Positions 7,053 to 15,344 of a DNA stretch of 43,794 nt are shown in pieces. Position 1 is the first letter of the stretch, and each line of letters begins with the position of its first letter. Origin of the DNA: Leidyana gryllorum EB-2025a. Its lineage: Eukaryota > Apicomplexa. A program made the position numbers and the translations under genes. The stretch spans positions 1 to 43,794 of the forward strand of contig JBLWGC010000027.1 in assembly GCA_048772705.1 (NCBI GenBank), read 5' to 3'. The notes beneath the pieces were generated by a model, which was not told the DNA's origin, made no database searches, and saw only the letters and a list, made by a program, of their open reading frames with translations.

Positions 7053-7124
7053 GTCCGAGTCGTCTAGTGGTTAGGACAGCACGTTGTGGCCGTGCAAACC
7101 TAGGCTCGATTCCTGGCTCGGACA
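7053..7124 (+). tRNA. tRNA-His-GTG: tRNA-His(GTG)
   Basis: 72 nt, acceptor GTCCGAG/CTCGGAC, loop TTGTGGC in stem GCACG/CGTGC. The T-loop reads CTCGATT, a C at position 54, as in every His copy with this T arm in the window. Confidence 0.87.
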
Positions 7125-7199
7125 AGCAGTCTAAAGTGCATTGCTCTTCGCCCCGGTTGAAAATATTGCTGCAGCCATGGTCAAGTCTGTACCATCGGC

Positions 7200-7270
7200 T
7201 GCACCTGCCGGGACTCGAACCCGGGCTGCGAGCATGGGAAGCTCGCATCCTACCCTTGGACCAAAAGTGC
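7200..7270 (-). tRNA. tRNA-Gly-CCC: tRNA-Gly(CCC)
   Basis: 71 nt, loop TTCCCAT in stem CGAGC/GCTCG, T arm GGGTTCGAGTCCC. Acceptor GCACTTT/CAGGTGC has one mismatch that 18616 lacks. Confidence 0.86.
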
Positions 7271-7336
7271 ACTCGAGAAAGAGCTTCAGAACCCCGAGAC
7301 TCGGCCGCAGTCTGCGTTGAGCTAGTGGGTGCCTCA

Positions 7337-7404
7337 GGTACTGGCAGGTTCCAGTCTGCGACTTTGTGGCTAAGAGGCTTACCCTCTGGTGGCTGAACTA
7401 CGAG
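7337..7404 (-). pseudogene. tRNA-Asn-derived relic
   Basis: AGCCACAAAGTCGCAG and GGAACCTGCCAGTACC match the Asn 3' two thirds. The anticodon region (CTCTTAGCC) has lost GTT. Relatives at 18753, 21558, 24766 and 31410. Confidence 0.5.
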
Positions 7405-7468
7405 GCTCGGCTAAGATGATTGAAGCTTGAGAGACTTCAGCTTTGCAGGTGCCCAGTCGATGCAGTCG

Positions 7469-7536
7469 AGCCTTCTGCCGGAAACGAACCGGCGACCTTT
7501 CGCTTACTAAGCGAATGTTCAGCCCCCTAAGAAGGC
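7469..7536 (-). pseudogene. tRNA-Thr(AGT), D-arm deletion
   Basis: Loop TTAGTAA is intact, but about five bases between acceptor and D loop are missing compared with 18885 and 31542, where the gene is full length. Confidence 0.7.
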
Positions 7537-7575
7537 AATGCAAGCCGAAGATCACGAGTCAGTCACTATTGACGT

Positions 7576-10500
7576 GCTAAACTCAATCCTAGCTGAACAA
7601 AACGAGTGCAATGGTCAATGATCACCAAGTAGTAGTACTCCTTGCGACCCCATAGGCGCGGCCCCACCCAGTCTAAGCTGACCATTTCCATCGGCCTCGG
7701 CTTCTCTAAGGTCCGTTTCCACTGCAGATTTGCCACATGAGGAGTCTTCCTAGCACAGATGAGGCAACCTTTGATAAATTTAGCGGTGTCTTGGGCCATT
7801 CCAACCCAGTACACCCAACGACGCATTCTCCTGAGAGTCCGATTCACCCCCATGTGTCCACCGTAGTGTGAGGCATGGAACCAGTGCATAACCTCTTCTC
7901 GAAATTGTTTTGGAATGAAAACTCCATTTGTTCTCTGAGACAGTCTCACTCCATCCGGTGACTTGTACGTCTCCGCTAATTCCTTGGAGCTCATTAGAGG
8001 ATAAACTTTCTTCAACTCGTTAACGCTGGGAATCCTAGGAGCGTAAATGTTCCCTATCGCTGCGTAGATGGGGATGGCTATCCTCTCAACTTCTTCATCT
8101 CGGTGCTCGTCACTGACTGATCTCGACAGCCAATCGGCCATAGTGTTCGTCTCGCCATTGATGTGGACGACCTCTAAATCGTATTCTTGGAGGAAGAGGC
8201 TCTAGCGACGAACCTTGCCTTGTTCCGCCCCGTTCATCCATTGCAGGGACTGATGGTCGGTGTGAACTCTAGTCCGCCTGCACTTGATATAATCTCGAAA
8301 CTTCTCCACAGCCCATTTGATAGCGTAGGCTTCTCTTTCCCGAGTATCCCAGTTCCTCTCTGCTTTGCTCAGTGACTTGATCGCGAACTCCAGCGCGACC
8401 CGTTCTTGTCCTTGCTCCTGTAGTAGTACAGCACCGATGCCGTAGTCTGATGCATCTGTCATGATGTGAAACATTCCCTCCCCCTTGGGTGCTCGAAGTG
8501 CTATGGTTTCTGCTAGGGCTAACTTAACCTCATCGAAGGCTCTCTGCTGTGCTTCTGACCATTCCCACTTAGCACCTTTCCTTATCAGAATCTGAAGCGG
8601 TTCGACTCTCTCTGACAGATGCGGGATAAACTTTCGGAGGTAGGACACTGCTCCTAAGAAACTTCTCAGCACTGCTTTATTGGTGGGCGGCTCAGCATCA
8701 CAAATTCCTTGAGTCTTTTTGGTCGATGGGCGGATCCCATGCAGTCCCACTGTGTGACCTAGTATGTTCACATCCGTACGGCAGATCTCAGATTTCTCTA
8801 TTTTTAGCGTTATTCCGTGGTGGCATGCTCTGCGCAGGACCTCTTTGAGAAGCTCATCGTGGATAGTAGAGTCTGCTGCGTAAATGACGATATCGTCAAC
8901 ATAGCACAGTACTCCCTTCCCATAGAGGTTCCCAAAGATGGAGTCCATCACCCGTTGGAATTCTGCTCCACTGTTCTTCATGCCGAACGGCATCACGTTG
9001 AACTCGAAGAGGCCCTTATGGGTGACCATTGCCGTGAACTTTTTGCTGCCCTCTTCCAGTGGCAGGTTCCAAAAGCCGGCGCTGCAGTCTAAGGTGGTGT
9101 TGTACGGGCGGCCCTCCATGAGTTGTAGGTTATCCCAGATCAGCGGTAAGGGGTAGCAGTCCGCTTTGATCTGCTTGTTCAAGGCACGGTAGTCTACGCA
9201 CAAGCGCCACTCCCCACTCTTCTTCTTCACGAAGACGGGAGCGCTCGCCCACTCAGAGTTGCTGGGCCGGATGACGCCTTGTGCTTCCATCTTCTGTAGA
9301 TTCTCCTCCAGTATCTGCTTCAGCTCGTCGGGGAGTCGACGTAGCTTAGCCTTCACGGGCCGTCCTTCAACCTCGATCCTGGCCTTCACGCTGTTGATGC
9401 CTCCTACCTGCTGAACTGCCCAACACCGTGCTGCGTCGAGGAATAGCCCTAAGATCTGTTCTCTCCTATCGACTGGTAGATGACTAACTAGCTCTCCTAG
9501 TTGATTCAGGTTCTCTTTCTCTGACTGCTCTTGGTTTCTCACTGGCAGGATTCCACTTGACTGGTTCCTTCCATAGTCGTTACTGGTTTCCAGGTCCAAT
9601 CCTACTTGTTCGTGTGCTAAGATCTCGAAGGTTAGTCCATCTCGTAGTACTCTGTTCCGTGGGTCCACTAGGACGTTCATTTCAGCTAACTCTGGTACTC
9701 CTACTAAGATGGGAAAGTGTTCCACTCCTTGCAGCACGTAGAACGTGGCATCGGCTATCATTTCTCCTATTTTTATTTGTGCTGGTTTTTGTTTTATTCC
9801 GCGGCCGAGCCCTATTCCTTTGAAGTAGGCGATGTCACCTTCGGCTTCTAGCCCTAGTCTCTTCGCGTCTTGTTCTCCACACAAACTTTTGGACGCACCA
9901 GTGTCCGCCACTGCTGTAACCGGATGGTTGTTCACCATCATCTGCACCCTAATAGTATTTGATTGGATTTGCTCGGCCATTCCGCAGGACCAGGCTGGAA
10001 TATCGTCTTCTTCATCGAGTTCCACGATTTCACAGCGCTCAACCTCCTGGGCTAGTTGAGCGTCGCTCATCGCGTTTCCTTTCTCTTGCGCCCTTTGGTT
10101 TCTGGGTTTTCGAGGGGGTGGATTGATTTCGTAACCTTTCTTCTGCATCAGATCTAGTGATGCTCCTGCTATCTTCCTTAGACTACCTGCCTCAGTCCCG
10201 GTCCCCTTGACAGTGAATTTAGCTCCGCCTATCGTATTTGTAGTGTATTCCATAGTCCTTTGTCCACTAGCGTCTGTCACAACTACGCTCCTGCAGACGG
10301 CGGGTATGTGACCCTTGCGGCCGCATTTTTCACAAAAATGTTCTCTCTGTGGACATTCCTTTCTCCAATGGCCTTCTCCGCCGCATCCATGGCACTTCCC
10401 TTTGGGTTTGGCTTCTTTTTGTTTCTGCATTTCTGCTGGAAAGGCCTCGAATCTCCTACGACCCCCCAGGCTCTTCCGTTCCGCTCGTAGTGCCAGTTCT

Positions 10501-11430
10501 TCAGGATCCGCTCGGAACGAGGTGAATTCTACTGCACATAGCTCCTCTGCCACTTCCACAGGTACCTTCGAGGCAAAGCTGGTAAGTATCGCGTCCTCAG
10601 ACAGTCCGCATGAGTAAGGTAAGGTTCTTTGATAACGGACTCGAAGCCGCTTGATTCGTTCTCCTGTGGTCATGATCGCATCTCGCGCCGCGTCTACTGA
10701 GCTCGCTCTGCCGCCACAGAACAGCCGCTGGTGTAGTGAGGCTAAGGTAGTGTCACACGTAGGAAACAGTCGTCGGCTGACTTGATCAACGAACTCTTCG
10801 TAGTCACCTCCGCCTGCTCTCGCTATCCTGTCCTGAACTAGCTGACTGGTGGTACTGACGATCCATTTCTCTCTGAATAGCTCTAGACACAGCCTGCTCT
10901 GCCTAATCTTCATCGCAGCCTCATCCACCCAGGCTTCGAACTCTTCTAGGTCTGAAACTTGAAAGCTTGGCAAAACACATCGCCGCAGTAAGCTTTCCCT
11001 GTTGTCCAGCTGCCTTTCTGTTTCCGCCTGTCCGGGTGGTACTGGGAATCGCTGCCTAAGATCGCTTGTAGTTAGTAGAATCAGACCATCCTGAGTTCCC
11101 AGAACAGCCCCCATTGTTGAACTCTTTGTTCCGGACGCCGATCCTACTAAACCTATCGCAGGGTCTGTTTTTGATCCATCTAGTATTGAGCGCAGTTCAG
11201 AATTGTTAGAAGTATTGTTCATGTTTTTAGTTCAGTCCACGTAATAACAGAAAGAAACGTAAGCACACGTGTGTGTCTAATCTCCGTCTCCGCTCGATTG
11301 ATCTAGGAATAATAACCATGTGAAAATATTGCTAATTTGCCTAACTGAGGCATGACTATTGGAATAAGGGGGTAGCCAGCCGCAAAAACAAAGTCAGATC
11401 TATTAGGCGCGGTCCGGGCTTGACTGACCA
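7576..11430 (-). mobile_element. Ty3/gypsy-like LTR retrotransposon fossil, no LTRs seen
   Basis: Gag-pol of the Ty3/gypsy family, reading leftward. Parts in order: Gag-like region (about 10300-11222) ending in two CCHC zinc knuckles; aspartic protease with DTGAS (about 9900); reverse transcriptase with YVDD (about 8750-9350); RNase H with TDAS (about 8250-8500); integrase zinc-binding HHCC and the start of the catalytic core (about 7570-8050). It is broken: integrase is incomplete, neither end shows an LTR or a target duplication, and a few breaks separate its parts. The long open stretch suggests a fairly young insertion. It cuts copy 1 of block B, so it arrived after that triplication. Confidence 0.9.
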
Positions 11431-11445
11431 GAGGGCAACTCGTCC

Positions 11446-11462
11446 CGTCGGGTCAACCGACG
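11446..11462 (-). terminator. Hairpin after tRNA-Pro
   Basis: Perfect 6-bp stem CGTCGG/CCGACG with 5-nt loop TTGAC in gene sense, eight bases after the tRNA-Pro at 11470. A role in 3' end formation is inferred. Confidence 0.45.
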
Positions 11463-11469
11463 ACCAAGA

Positions 11470-11541
11470 GGGCTGTTCTGGGAATCGAACTCAGGACTCT
11501 CTCCACCCTAAGGAAGGATCATACCATTAGACCAAACAGCC
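11470..11541 (-). tRNA. tRNA-Pro-AGG: tRNA-Pro(AGG)
   Basis: Loop TTAGGGT; T arm GAGTTCGATTCCC with one weak pair. First recognisable gene to the right of the retroelement. Confidence 0.88.
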
Positions 11542-11630
11542 GCCTAGCCGGTGGTTCAACCCGCTGGGTACAGTCGAGAGACTCGTCTCACTATGTGAAG
11601 TATTACTCAATCCCATGAGGTGGGCACAAA

Positions 11631-11703
11631 GGGAGGCTAGCCCAGATGATGAAACGGTGGCAAAGTATACGAAAGGTTCTGGGATCGATTCCCAGCCCAT
11701 CCA
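11631..11703 (+). pseudogene. tRNA-Ala-derived relic
   Basis: GGGAGGCTAGCCCAGATGATG and TCTGGGATCGATTCCCAG resemble Ala D and T arms, but the anticodon arm (GGCAAAGTATACG) does not pair. A better preserved sister is at 19328. Confidence 0.5.
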
Positions 11704-11818
11704 AGCTACATAGATGGAACCCTCGCCGGAGTAGCCACCTCGTTAGCCCACTTCGGCACTCAAGGCCATTAACATCTCAAGAATCGCATTTCGGCTCCCT
11801 CTTCCATGTTGCAGACTG

Positions 11819-11890
11819 AGCAGTGTATCTCAGTGGAAGAGTGTTGGGCTCATAACCCAAAGGTCCGTCGATCGAAACGACGCACTGCTA
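11819..11890 (+). tRNA. tRNA-iMet-CAT: Initiator tRNA-Met(CAT)
   Basis: 72 nt, acceptor AGCAGTG/CACTGCT, loop CTCATAA in stem TTGGG/CCCAA, and the initiator T-loop ATCGAAA. One D-stem change (ATCTCAGTGG). Confidence 0.88.
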
Positions 11891-11939
11891 AGTGTGCGCA
11901 GGAGGGAAACAGTTATAGAATTGATTGGGTCGTGAGCAA

Positions 11940-12011
11940 AGCCTTCTGCCGAAATCGAACCGGCGACCCATCGCTTACTAAGCGAATGCTCTGCCCCTAA
12001 GCTGAAAAGGC
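11940..12011 (-). tRNA. tRNA-Thr-AGT: tRNA-Thr(AGT), weakened
   Basis: Loop TTAGTAA. Acceptor GCCTTTT and T arm GGTTCGATTTC each carry one change. Inverted counterpart at 20436. Confidence 0.78.
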
Positions 12012-12049
12012 ACTCCCTGTCTCGATCCATATGAGGGTTTGATGCTGGG

Positions 12050-12196
12050 AATAGCATCATTTCCACCACAGAATTCAACTGGGCCTGCGCCGCGCTGGTG
12101 CAGATCCAGCAGTTGTCGTGCGATGTGATTGGAGGGGTCAGACACCAACTTACGCATGAATTCCAATCTACCCCCCTTCCCCACTCGGGCAAGTTG
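12050..12196 (-). pseudogene. tRNA-Ser split and rearranged
   Basis: A Ser 5' half (GCCAACTTGCCCGAGTGG) and a Ser 3' half (CTGGATCTGCACCAGCGC) are present, separated by flank sequence that normally follows the gene. Mirror copy at 20249-20383. Confidence 0.55.
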
Positions 12197-12286
12197 GCTA
12201 CTGTCGATTTCGCCATGCGGCGAGGAGTGGCCTCACATACGGCCGCGGTAAGTGCTTATTTTCATCGCCTTCCATAGCTACCTACC

Positions 12287-12359
12287 CCCTCGGTAGCTCG
12301 GTTGGGAGAGCGCCAGACTGAAGATCTGGAAGTCCCGTGTTCGATCCACGGCCGAGGCA
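12287..12359 (+). tRNA. tRNA-Phe-GAA: tRNA-Phe(GAA)
   Basis: Loop CTGAAGA; T arm CGTGTTCGATCCACG. The first acceptor base is C rather than G, leaving one unpaired end position. Confidence 0.85.
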
Positions 12360-12367
12360 GAGACGGT

Positions 12368-12384
12368 GTGACATTTGGTGTCAC
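12368..12384 (+). terminator. Hairpin after tRNA-Phe
   Basis: Perfect GTGACA/TGTCAC stem of 6 bp with loop TTTGG, starting nine bases after the gene. The same structure follows the Phe gene at 20089. Confidence 0.45.
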
Positions 12385-12423
12385 TTTCTCAAGTGTCCTC
12401 AGCGGTTTGCACGACCGAGAGGC

Positions 12424-12495
12424 GGCTGTTTGGTCTAGTAGTATGGTCCTTCCTTAGGGTGGAAGGAGTCCTGGGTTCGATTCCCAGAACAGCCC
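12424..12495 (+). tRNA. tRNA-Pro-AGG: tRNA-Pro(AGG)
   Basis: Loop TTAGGGT, perfect acceptor and B-box. The downstream hairpin has decayed (GTTGTTGACTCAC). Confidence 0.9.
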
Positions 12496-12531
12496 GTCTG
12501 ACAGTTGTTGACTCACATCACGTCTCTCCAA

Positions 12532-12565
12532 GGTCGGCTAAGATATGCGGCTCTTACTCGTACAA
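12532..12565 (+). pseudogene. tRNA-Glu(CTC) internal scrap
   Basis: GGCTAAGATATGCGGCTCTTAC matches the Glu D and anticodon arms; the T arm is missing. Confidence 0.4.
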
Positions 12566-12593
12566 TCCCGCATGAAGTCCAGACAACTGAGAC

Positions 12594-12695
12594 AGACGCT
12601 AATGGGACTCGAGCACACAATCCCCAGTTCCGTGGACTCGAGCACACAATCCCCAGTTCCGTGGACCGATGCCGCATCCATTGAGCCACACCGCC
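12594..12695 (-). pseudogene. tRNA-Arg(ACG) with 29-bp tandem duplication
   Basis: Loop CCACGGA gives ACG. The stretch from anticodon arm to T-loop is doubled (12606-12634 and 12635-12663), lengthening the gene to about 102 bp. Confidence 0.75.
12606..12663. repeat. 29-bp perfect tandem repeat
   Basis: Two identical 29-bp units, lying inside the Arg(ACG) pseudogene. Perfect identity suggests a recent slippage event. Confidence 0.9.
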
Positions 12696-12782
12696 GATCA
12701 ACGGGGGCGTCAAATGAGAGTGTGTTGCGATCAAGCGTTGTCGACTCGGCAAGAGTTTGCATGCGAGACACCGGAACTATGC

Positions 12783-12855
12783 TGTCCGAGCCAGGAATCG
12801 AGCCTGGGTTTGCACGGCCACAACTGACTCTCTTAAACCACACGACGACTCGGAC
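12783..12855 (-). tRNA. tRNA-His-GTG: tRNA-His(GTG), weakened
   Basis: Acceptor GTCCGAG/CTCGGAC and loop TTGTGGC are kept. The anticodon stem (GTCAG/CGTGC) is broken and the D region is altered. The T-loop again has C54. Confidence 0.6.
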
Positions 12856-12955
12856 AGTCTTCATATGAGGCTATAAAGGTTGTGACGCATCAATCGGGAT
12901 GGGATGCAACAGGAGCGTCAGATGAAGTGCATGGTGATCCGAACACACTTCAACT

Positions 12956-13035
12956 TTCGGTGGGACGAAGTCGAACCGGCGACAATGTGATGTCAGCACT
13001 ACAGTCAAGGGCTGTACCAACTGATCTACTTCAGC
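12956..13035 (-). pseudogene. tRNA-Tyr(GTA), decayed, intron present
   Basis: CTGTAG plus a 7-nt intron-like insert as in 19505 and 33057. The acceptor GCTGAAG does not pair with CCACCGA and the anticodon stem is damaged. Confidence 0.65.
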
Positions 13036-13087
13036 ACGTCCAAGTCAGTCTCTCGACTTTACCCAACGAACTGCACCACCGACCAGT

Positions 13088-13161
13088 CCGCAGTTTAGTC
13101 TTTAATGGTGTGATCCTTCCTCAGGGTGGAAGGAGTCGTGGGTTGGATTCCCAGCAGAACC
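13088..13161 (+). pseudogene. tRNA-Pro(AGG) relic
   Basis: GTGTGATCCTTCC and AGGGTGGAAGGAGTC are Pro-like. The acceptor and D arm are degraded (GCAGTTTAGTCTTTAATGG). Confidence 0.6.
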
Positions 13162-13224
13162 CGTCCTTGTTGCGGATTGACTCAATACGCAACGCCTCTC
13201 AGCTCCAGCCAAACTGTTCCATCA

Positions 13225-13338
13225 TAGATTCCGGCCCAAAGCTTTAGTTTTTCGCCCCCCTTGCACCTTCTGGTAGACCAAGCCGGGTCGTCTGGATGCA
13301 GCCCGCCACATTACGGGTATGACGCGATGTGAGGAGAC
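13225..13338. other. Unassigned spacer next to U6
   Basis: I see no tRNA arm, ORF or known RNA here. It includes the downstream flank of U6 and a GC-rich part with CCGGGTCGTCTGG. Confidence 0.3.
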
Positions 13339-13446
13339 AAAAAATTGAGTGGACTTCTCGATCCAGATTGGTCATCCTTGCGCAGGGGCCATGCTAATCT
13401 TCTCTGTATCATTCCACTTATAGTGAGCCCCCCCGGAGGGGGGCAT
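13339..13446 (-). ncRNA. U6 snRNA: U6 spliceosomal snRNA
   Basis: Reading leftward: a GC hairpin (about 13427-13444), GGAATGATACAGAGAAGATT, AGCATGGCCCCTGCGCAAGG and ATGACC, then a terminal run of six T (13339-13344). The ACAGAGA box pairs with the 5' splice site, the AGC triad and the internal stem-loop form the spliceosome catalytic core. The 5' stem and the 3' third (CCAATCTGGATCGAGAAGTCC) differ from animal U6. Unlike the tRNAs it has a clear T-run terminator. AT-rich CATATTA lies about 25 bp upstream as a possible TATA element. Confidence 0.93.
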
Positions 13447-13534
13447 TAACAGACGACTGGGGTAATATGAAGAATTGACATCAATTTATTGAAGGACTTG
13501 GGCGGCTTTTTGGGACGTTACTCTCTATCACCAC

Positions 13535-13572
13535 AAAGTCGCAGTTTCGAAGCCTGGCAGTACCGGGAGCTG
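13535..13572 (+). pseudogene. tRNA-Asn 3' half
   Basis: CACCACAAAGTCGCAGTTTCGAAGCCTGGCAGTACC. The full-length equivalent, inverted, is at 37973-38045. Confidence 0.55.
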
Positions 13573-13641
13573 GGGCACCCGACTGTCTCTTAGAGGTCGC
13601 AACTCTGTATTTAACTACGACAGGTGCCGCCCTACTGAGTT

Positions 13642-13714
13642 TGGACGACCTGGGTATCGATCCCAGTGCCTCTCGCATGCAAAGCGAGCGCCCTACCATC
13701 TGAGCTAGCCGCCC
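13642..13714 (-). tRNA. tRNA-Ala-TGC: tRNA-Ala(TGC)
   Basis: Loop TTTGCAT in stem CTCGC/GCGAG, acceptor GGGCGGC/GTCGTCC, T-loop ATCGATA. The only full-length Ala(TGC) in the window. Confidence 0.87.
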
Positions 13715-13774
13715 ATCGGCACAACATGGAAGACCTATTGCATCCAGTGGCTGACCGAGTGCCGATACAACGGC

Positions 13775-13854
13775 TGACCAGAGTGGGATTCGAACCCACG
13801 CCCTTTCGGACTGCGGCCTTAACACAGCGCCTTAGACCACTCGGCCATCTTGCC
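13775..13854 (-). tRNA. tRNA-Leu-AAG: tRNA-Leu(AAG)
   Basis: Class II, loop TTAAGGC, variable arm TCCGAAAGGGC, T arm GGGTTCGAATCCC. The acceptor has one mismatch (TCTGGTC). Confidence 0.87.
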
Positions 13855-14018
13855 GGAGTGCTCTTGGCTCGCCACTTTACCCGTTTTCTGTTCGTGAAGT
13901 CAGTCCTAAAGCGCAAGACTCTTATTTTTGCGGCGCGGCTTCGAGCCCCGCGCGTGGTGCGGCTCAATATCCCTGCGAGTAAGAATGGAATGTTTCCTGC
14001 AAGCACACTTAGCAAGAC

Positions 14019-14089
14019 CTGCACCGCCGCGACTTGAACCCGGATGTACGGGTGAGAGCCGCATATCTGGCCACCTAGACTACAGTGGA
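14019..14089 (-). pseudogene. tRNA-Glu(CTC), 3' half damaged
   Basis: Same lesion as 4277: loop CTCTCAC present, acceptor 3' strand not complementary. Confidence 0.6.
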
Positions 14090-14170
14090 CAACTTCCTCA
14101 GCTGGAGCTTTGGACGAGAGCCGTACCATCTTGAGATGAGATAGAGCGTCGGGTCAACCGGCAACCAACG

Positions 14171-14242
14171 GGGCTGTTCTGGGAATCGAACCCAGGACTC
14201 CTTCCACCCTAAGGAAGGATCATACCACTAGACCAAACAGCC
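14171..14242 (-). tRNA. tRNA-Pro-AGG: tRNA-Pro(AGG)
   Basis: Intact copy, loop TTAGGGT, identical to 4429 except at one D-loop base (GTATG here). Confidence 0.92.
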
Positions 14243-14330
14243 GCCTGTCGGTCGTGCAACCCGCTAGGTACACTCGAGAGAGTGGTCATACTACGTGAAG
14301 TACCACTCAATGCGATGGGGTCTGCACAGC

Positions 14331-14402
14331 GGGGGACTAGCGCAAATAGTAGAGCCTCGCTTAGCATGCGAGAGGTACTGGGATCAATGCCCAGGTCGTC
14401 CA
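14331..14402 (+). tRNA. tRNA-Ala-AGC: tRNA-Ala(AGC), one base short
   Basis: Loop TTAGCAT; compared with 4589 a base between D and anticodon stems is missing (GAGCCTCGC) and the D stem reads TAGCGCAAATAG. Confidence 0.65.
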
Positions 14403-14413
14403 AAGTACGTACG

Positions 14414-14475
14414 GCAGCACGGGGCGGGAGCCAAACCCAACCTTACATCTTTGAAGGGTCGCAGACCACAAGTGC
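14414..14475 (-). pseudogene. tRNA-Gly(TCC)-derived fragment
   Basis: Copy of 4673 with one base difference in the D region (GTCTGC versus GCCTGC). Confidence 0.5.
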
Positions 14476-14519
14476 CATTGCGAGAGCAGCGCAGTCAATG
14501 TTTAGGGTGCCTCTGAAAG

Positions 14520-14592
14520 CGGTCCTGGCAGGTTCCGAACCTGCGACTTTGTGGTTAACAGCCACACGCTCTGCCGACTGAGCTAAAAGACC
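14520..14592 (-). tRNA. tRNA-Asn-GTT: tRNA-Asn(GTT)
   Basis: 73 nt, loop CTGTTAA, T-loop TTCGGAA. Acceptor GGTCTTT/CAGGACC has one mismatch. Lacks the 9-bp expansion of 4779. Confidence 0.83.
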
Positions 14593-14601
14593 CAATTACA
14601 A

Positions 14602-14646
14602 TGTTCTTCCACCCGAGGAAGAATCATACCACCAGGCCAGACAGCC
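14602..14646 (-). pseudogene. tRNA-Pro(CGG) 5' half
   Basis: Same truncation and same junction with the Asn flank as at 4869. Confidence 0.65.
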
Positions 14647-14661
14647 GCCTGTTCAGCCTGC

Positions 14662-14733
14662 CCCCCTACGGCACAGTGGTTAGCTGTGGAGATTTTGAAT
14701 CTCCCGACCTGGATTCGATTCCCGACACGACCT
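14662..14733 (+). pseudogene. tRNA-Gln(TTG), acceptor lost
   Basis: Loop TTTTGAA; unpaired 5' end as in 4929. T arm GGATTCGATTCCC is slightly better here. Confidence 0.6.
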
Positions 14734-14797
14734 CGCAACTAGTGCTCACTACTTCTTGAAATTTCGCAACTCCTCTTGGTCTGCGGAAAGCTTTCGT

Positions 14798-14870
14798 GCA
14801 CCCATGGTGTAGTGGTTACGACGTCTGGTTAACACGCAGAAGGTCCCGAGTTCGATCCTCGGTGACTGTA
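14798..14870 (+). tRNA. tRNA-Val-AAC: tRNA-Val(AAC), weakened
   Basis: As 5065 but with GGTGTAGTGG in the D arm; same partial acceptor mismatch. Confidence 0.65.
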
Positions 14871-14912
14871 GCTCGCAACTTTCAGCGGCAATCTTAAGCG
14901 GAATCAGCTGTG

Positions 14913-14984
14913 CTCCGAAACCGGGCATCGAATCCGGGTCTTCCGCGTGACAGGCGGAAATACTGACCACTACTTCATCTCGAA
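14913..14984 (-). tRNA. tRNA-Asp-GTC: tRNA-Asp(GTC), weakened
   Basis: Loop CTGTCAC; acceptor TTCGAGA/TTTCGGA is closer to consensus than in 5180. Confidence 0.7.
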
Positions 14985-15080
14985 CGATCGTCAACGCGCC
15001 GGCCTTCAGCCTCAGACGTCTTACCAGTTTCGAGATTCCACGGACAGGAAACGCGTGGAGCGGCGAGCCAACAACACTCC

Positions 15081-15160
15081 GGCAACATGGCCGAGTGGTC
15101 TGAAGCGCTGTGTTCAGGCCGCAGTTCCAAATCGCGTGGGCTCAAATCTTACGCTTGTCA
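15081..15160 (+). tRNA. tRNA-Leu-CAG: tRNA-Leu(CAG), weakened
   Basis: Loop TTCAGGC. The T arm has decayed further than in 5348 (GGCTCAAATCTTACG), which harms the B-box. Confidence 0.6.
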
Positions 15161-15273
15161 TGTCACTGTGTTGGTGCGCGCCGCAGTCGAGAGATTGGTC
15201 ATACTATGTCACAAACCATGAATGCTATGAGGTCTGCGCAGCGGGCGCGGGGACTAGCTCAACAAGGTATTAT

Positions 15274-15344
15274 GCATCTGTGGTCTAGTGGTAGAATGTC
15301 TCGTTGCCACCGAGACGACCCAGGTTCGATTCCCGGCAGATGCA
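15274..15344 (+). tRNA. tRNA-Gly-GCC: tRNA-Gly(GCC)
   Basis: Full 71 nt with loop TTGCCAC, T arm AGGTTCGATTCCC. Unlike its block-A partner 5541 it has a full 7-nt loop. Confidence 0.9.

Larger units (their letters stand above)
5541..7575. repeat. Segmental triplication B, copy 1
   Basis: Near-identical to 29617-31650 along its whole length and to 17186-18985 from about 5765 on. Its right end is cut at the retroelement boundary, while the other two copies run on into a Glu(TTC) gene. Confidence 0.92.

Noticed and set aside
11223-11430. LTR and primer-binding site upstream of the retroelement's Gag-like region
   Set aside because: I found no TG...CA boundary, no repeat of it on the other side and no convincing tRNA complement.
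13225-13338. Possible SRP, RNase P or 5S RNA next to U6
   Set aside because: None of the conserved motifs of these RNAs could be found.
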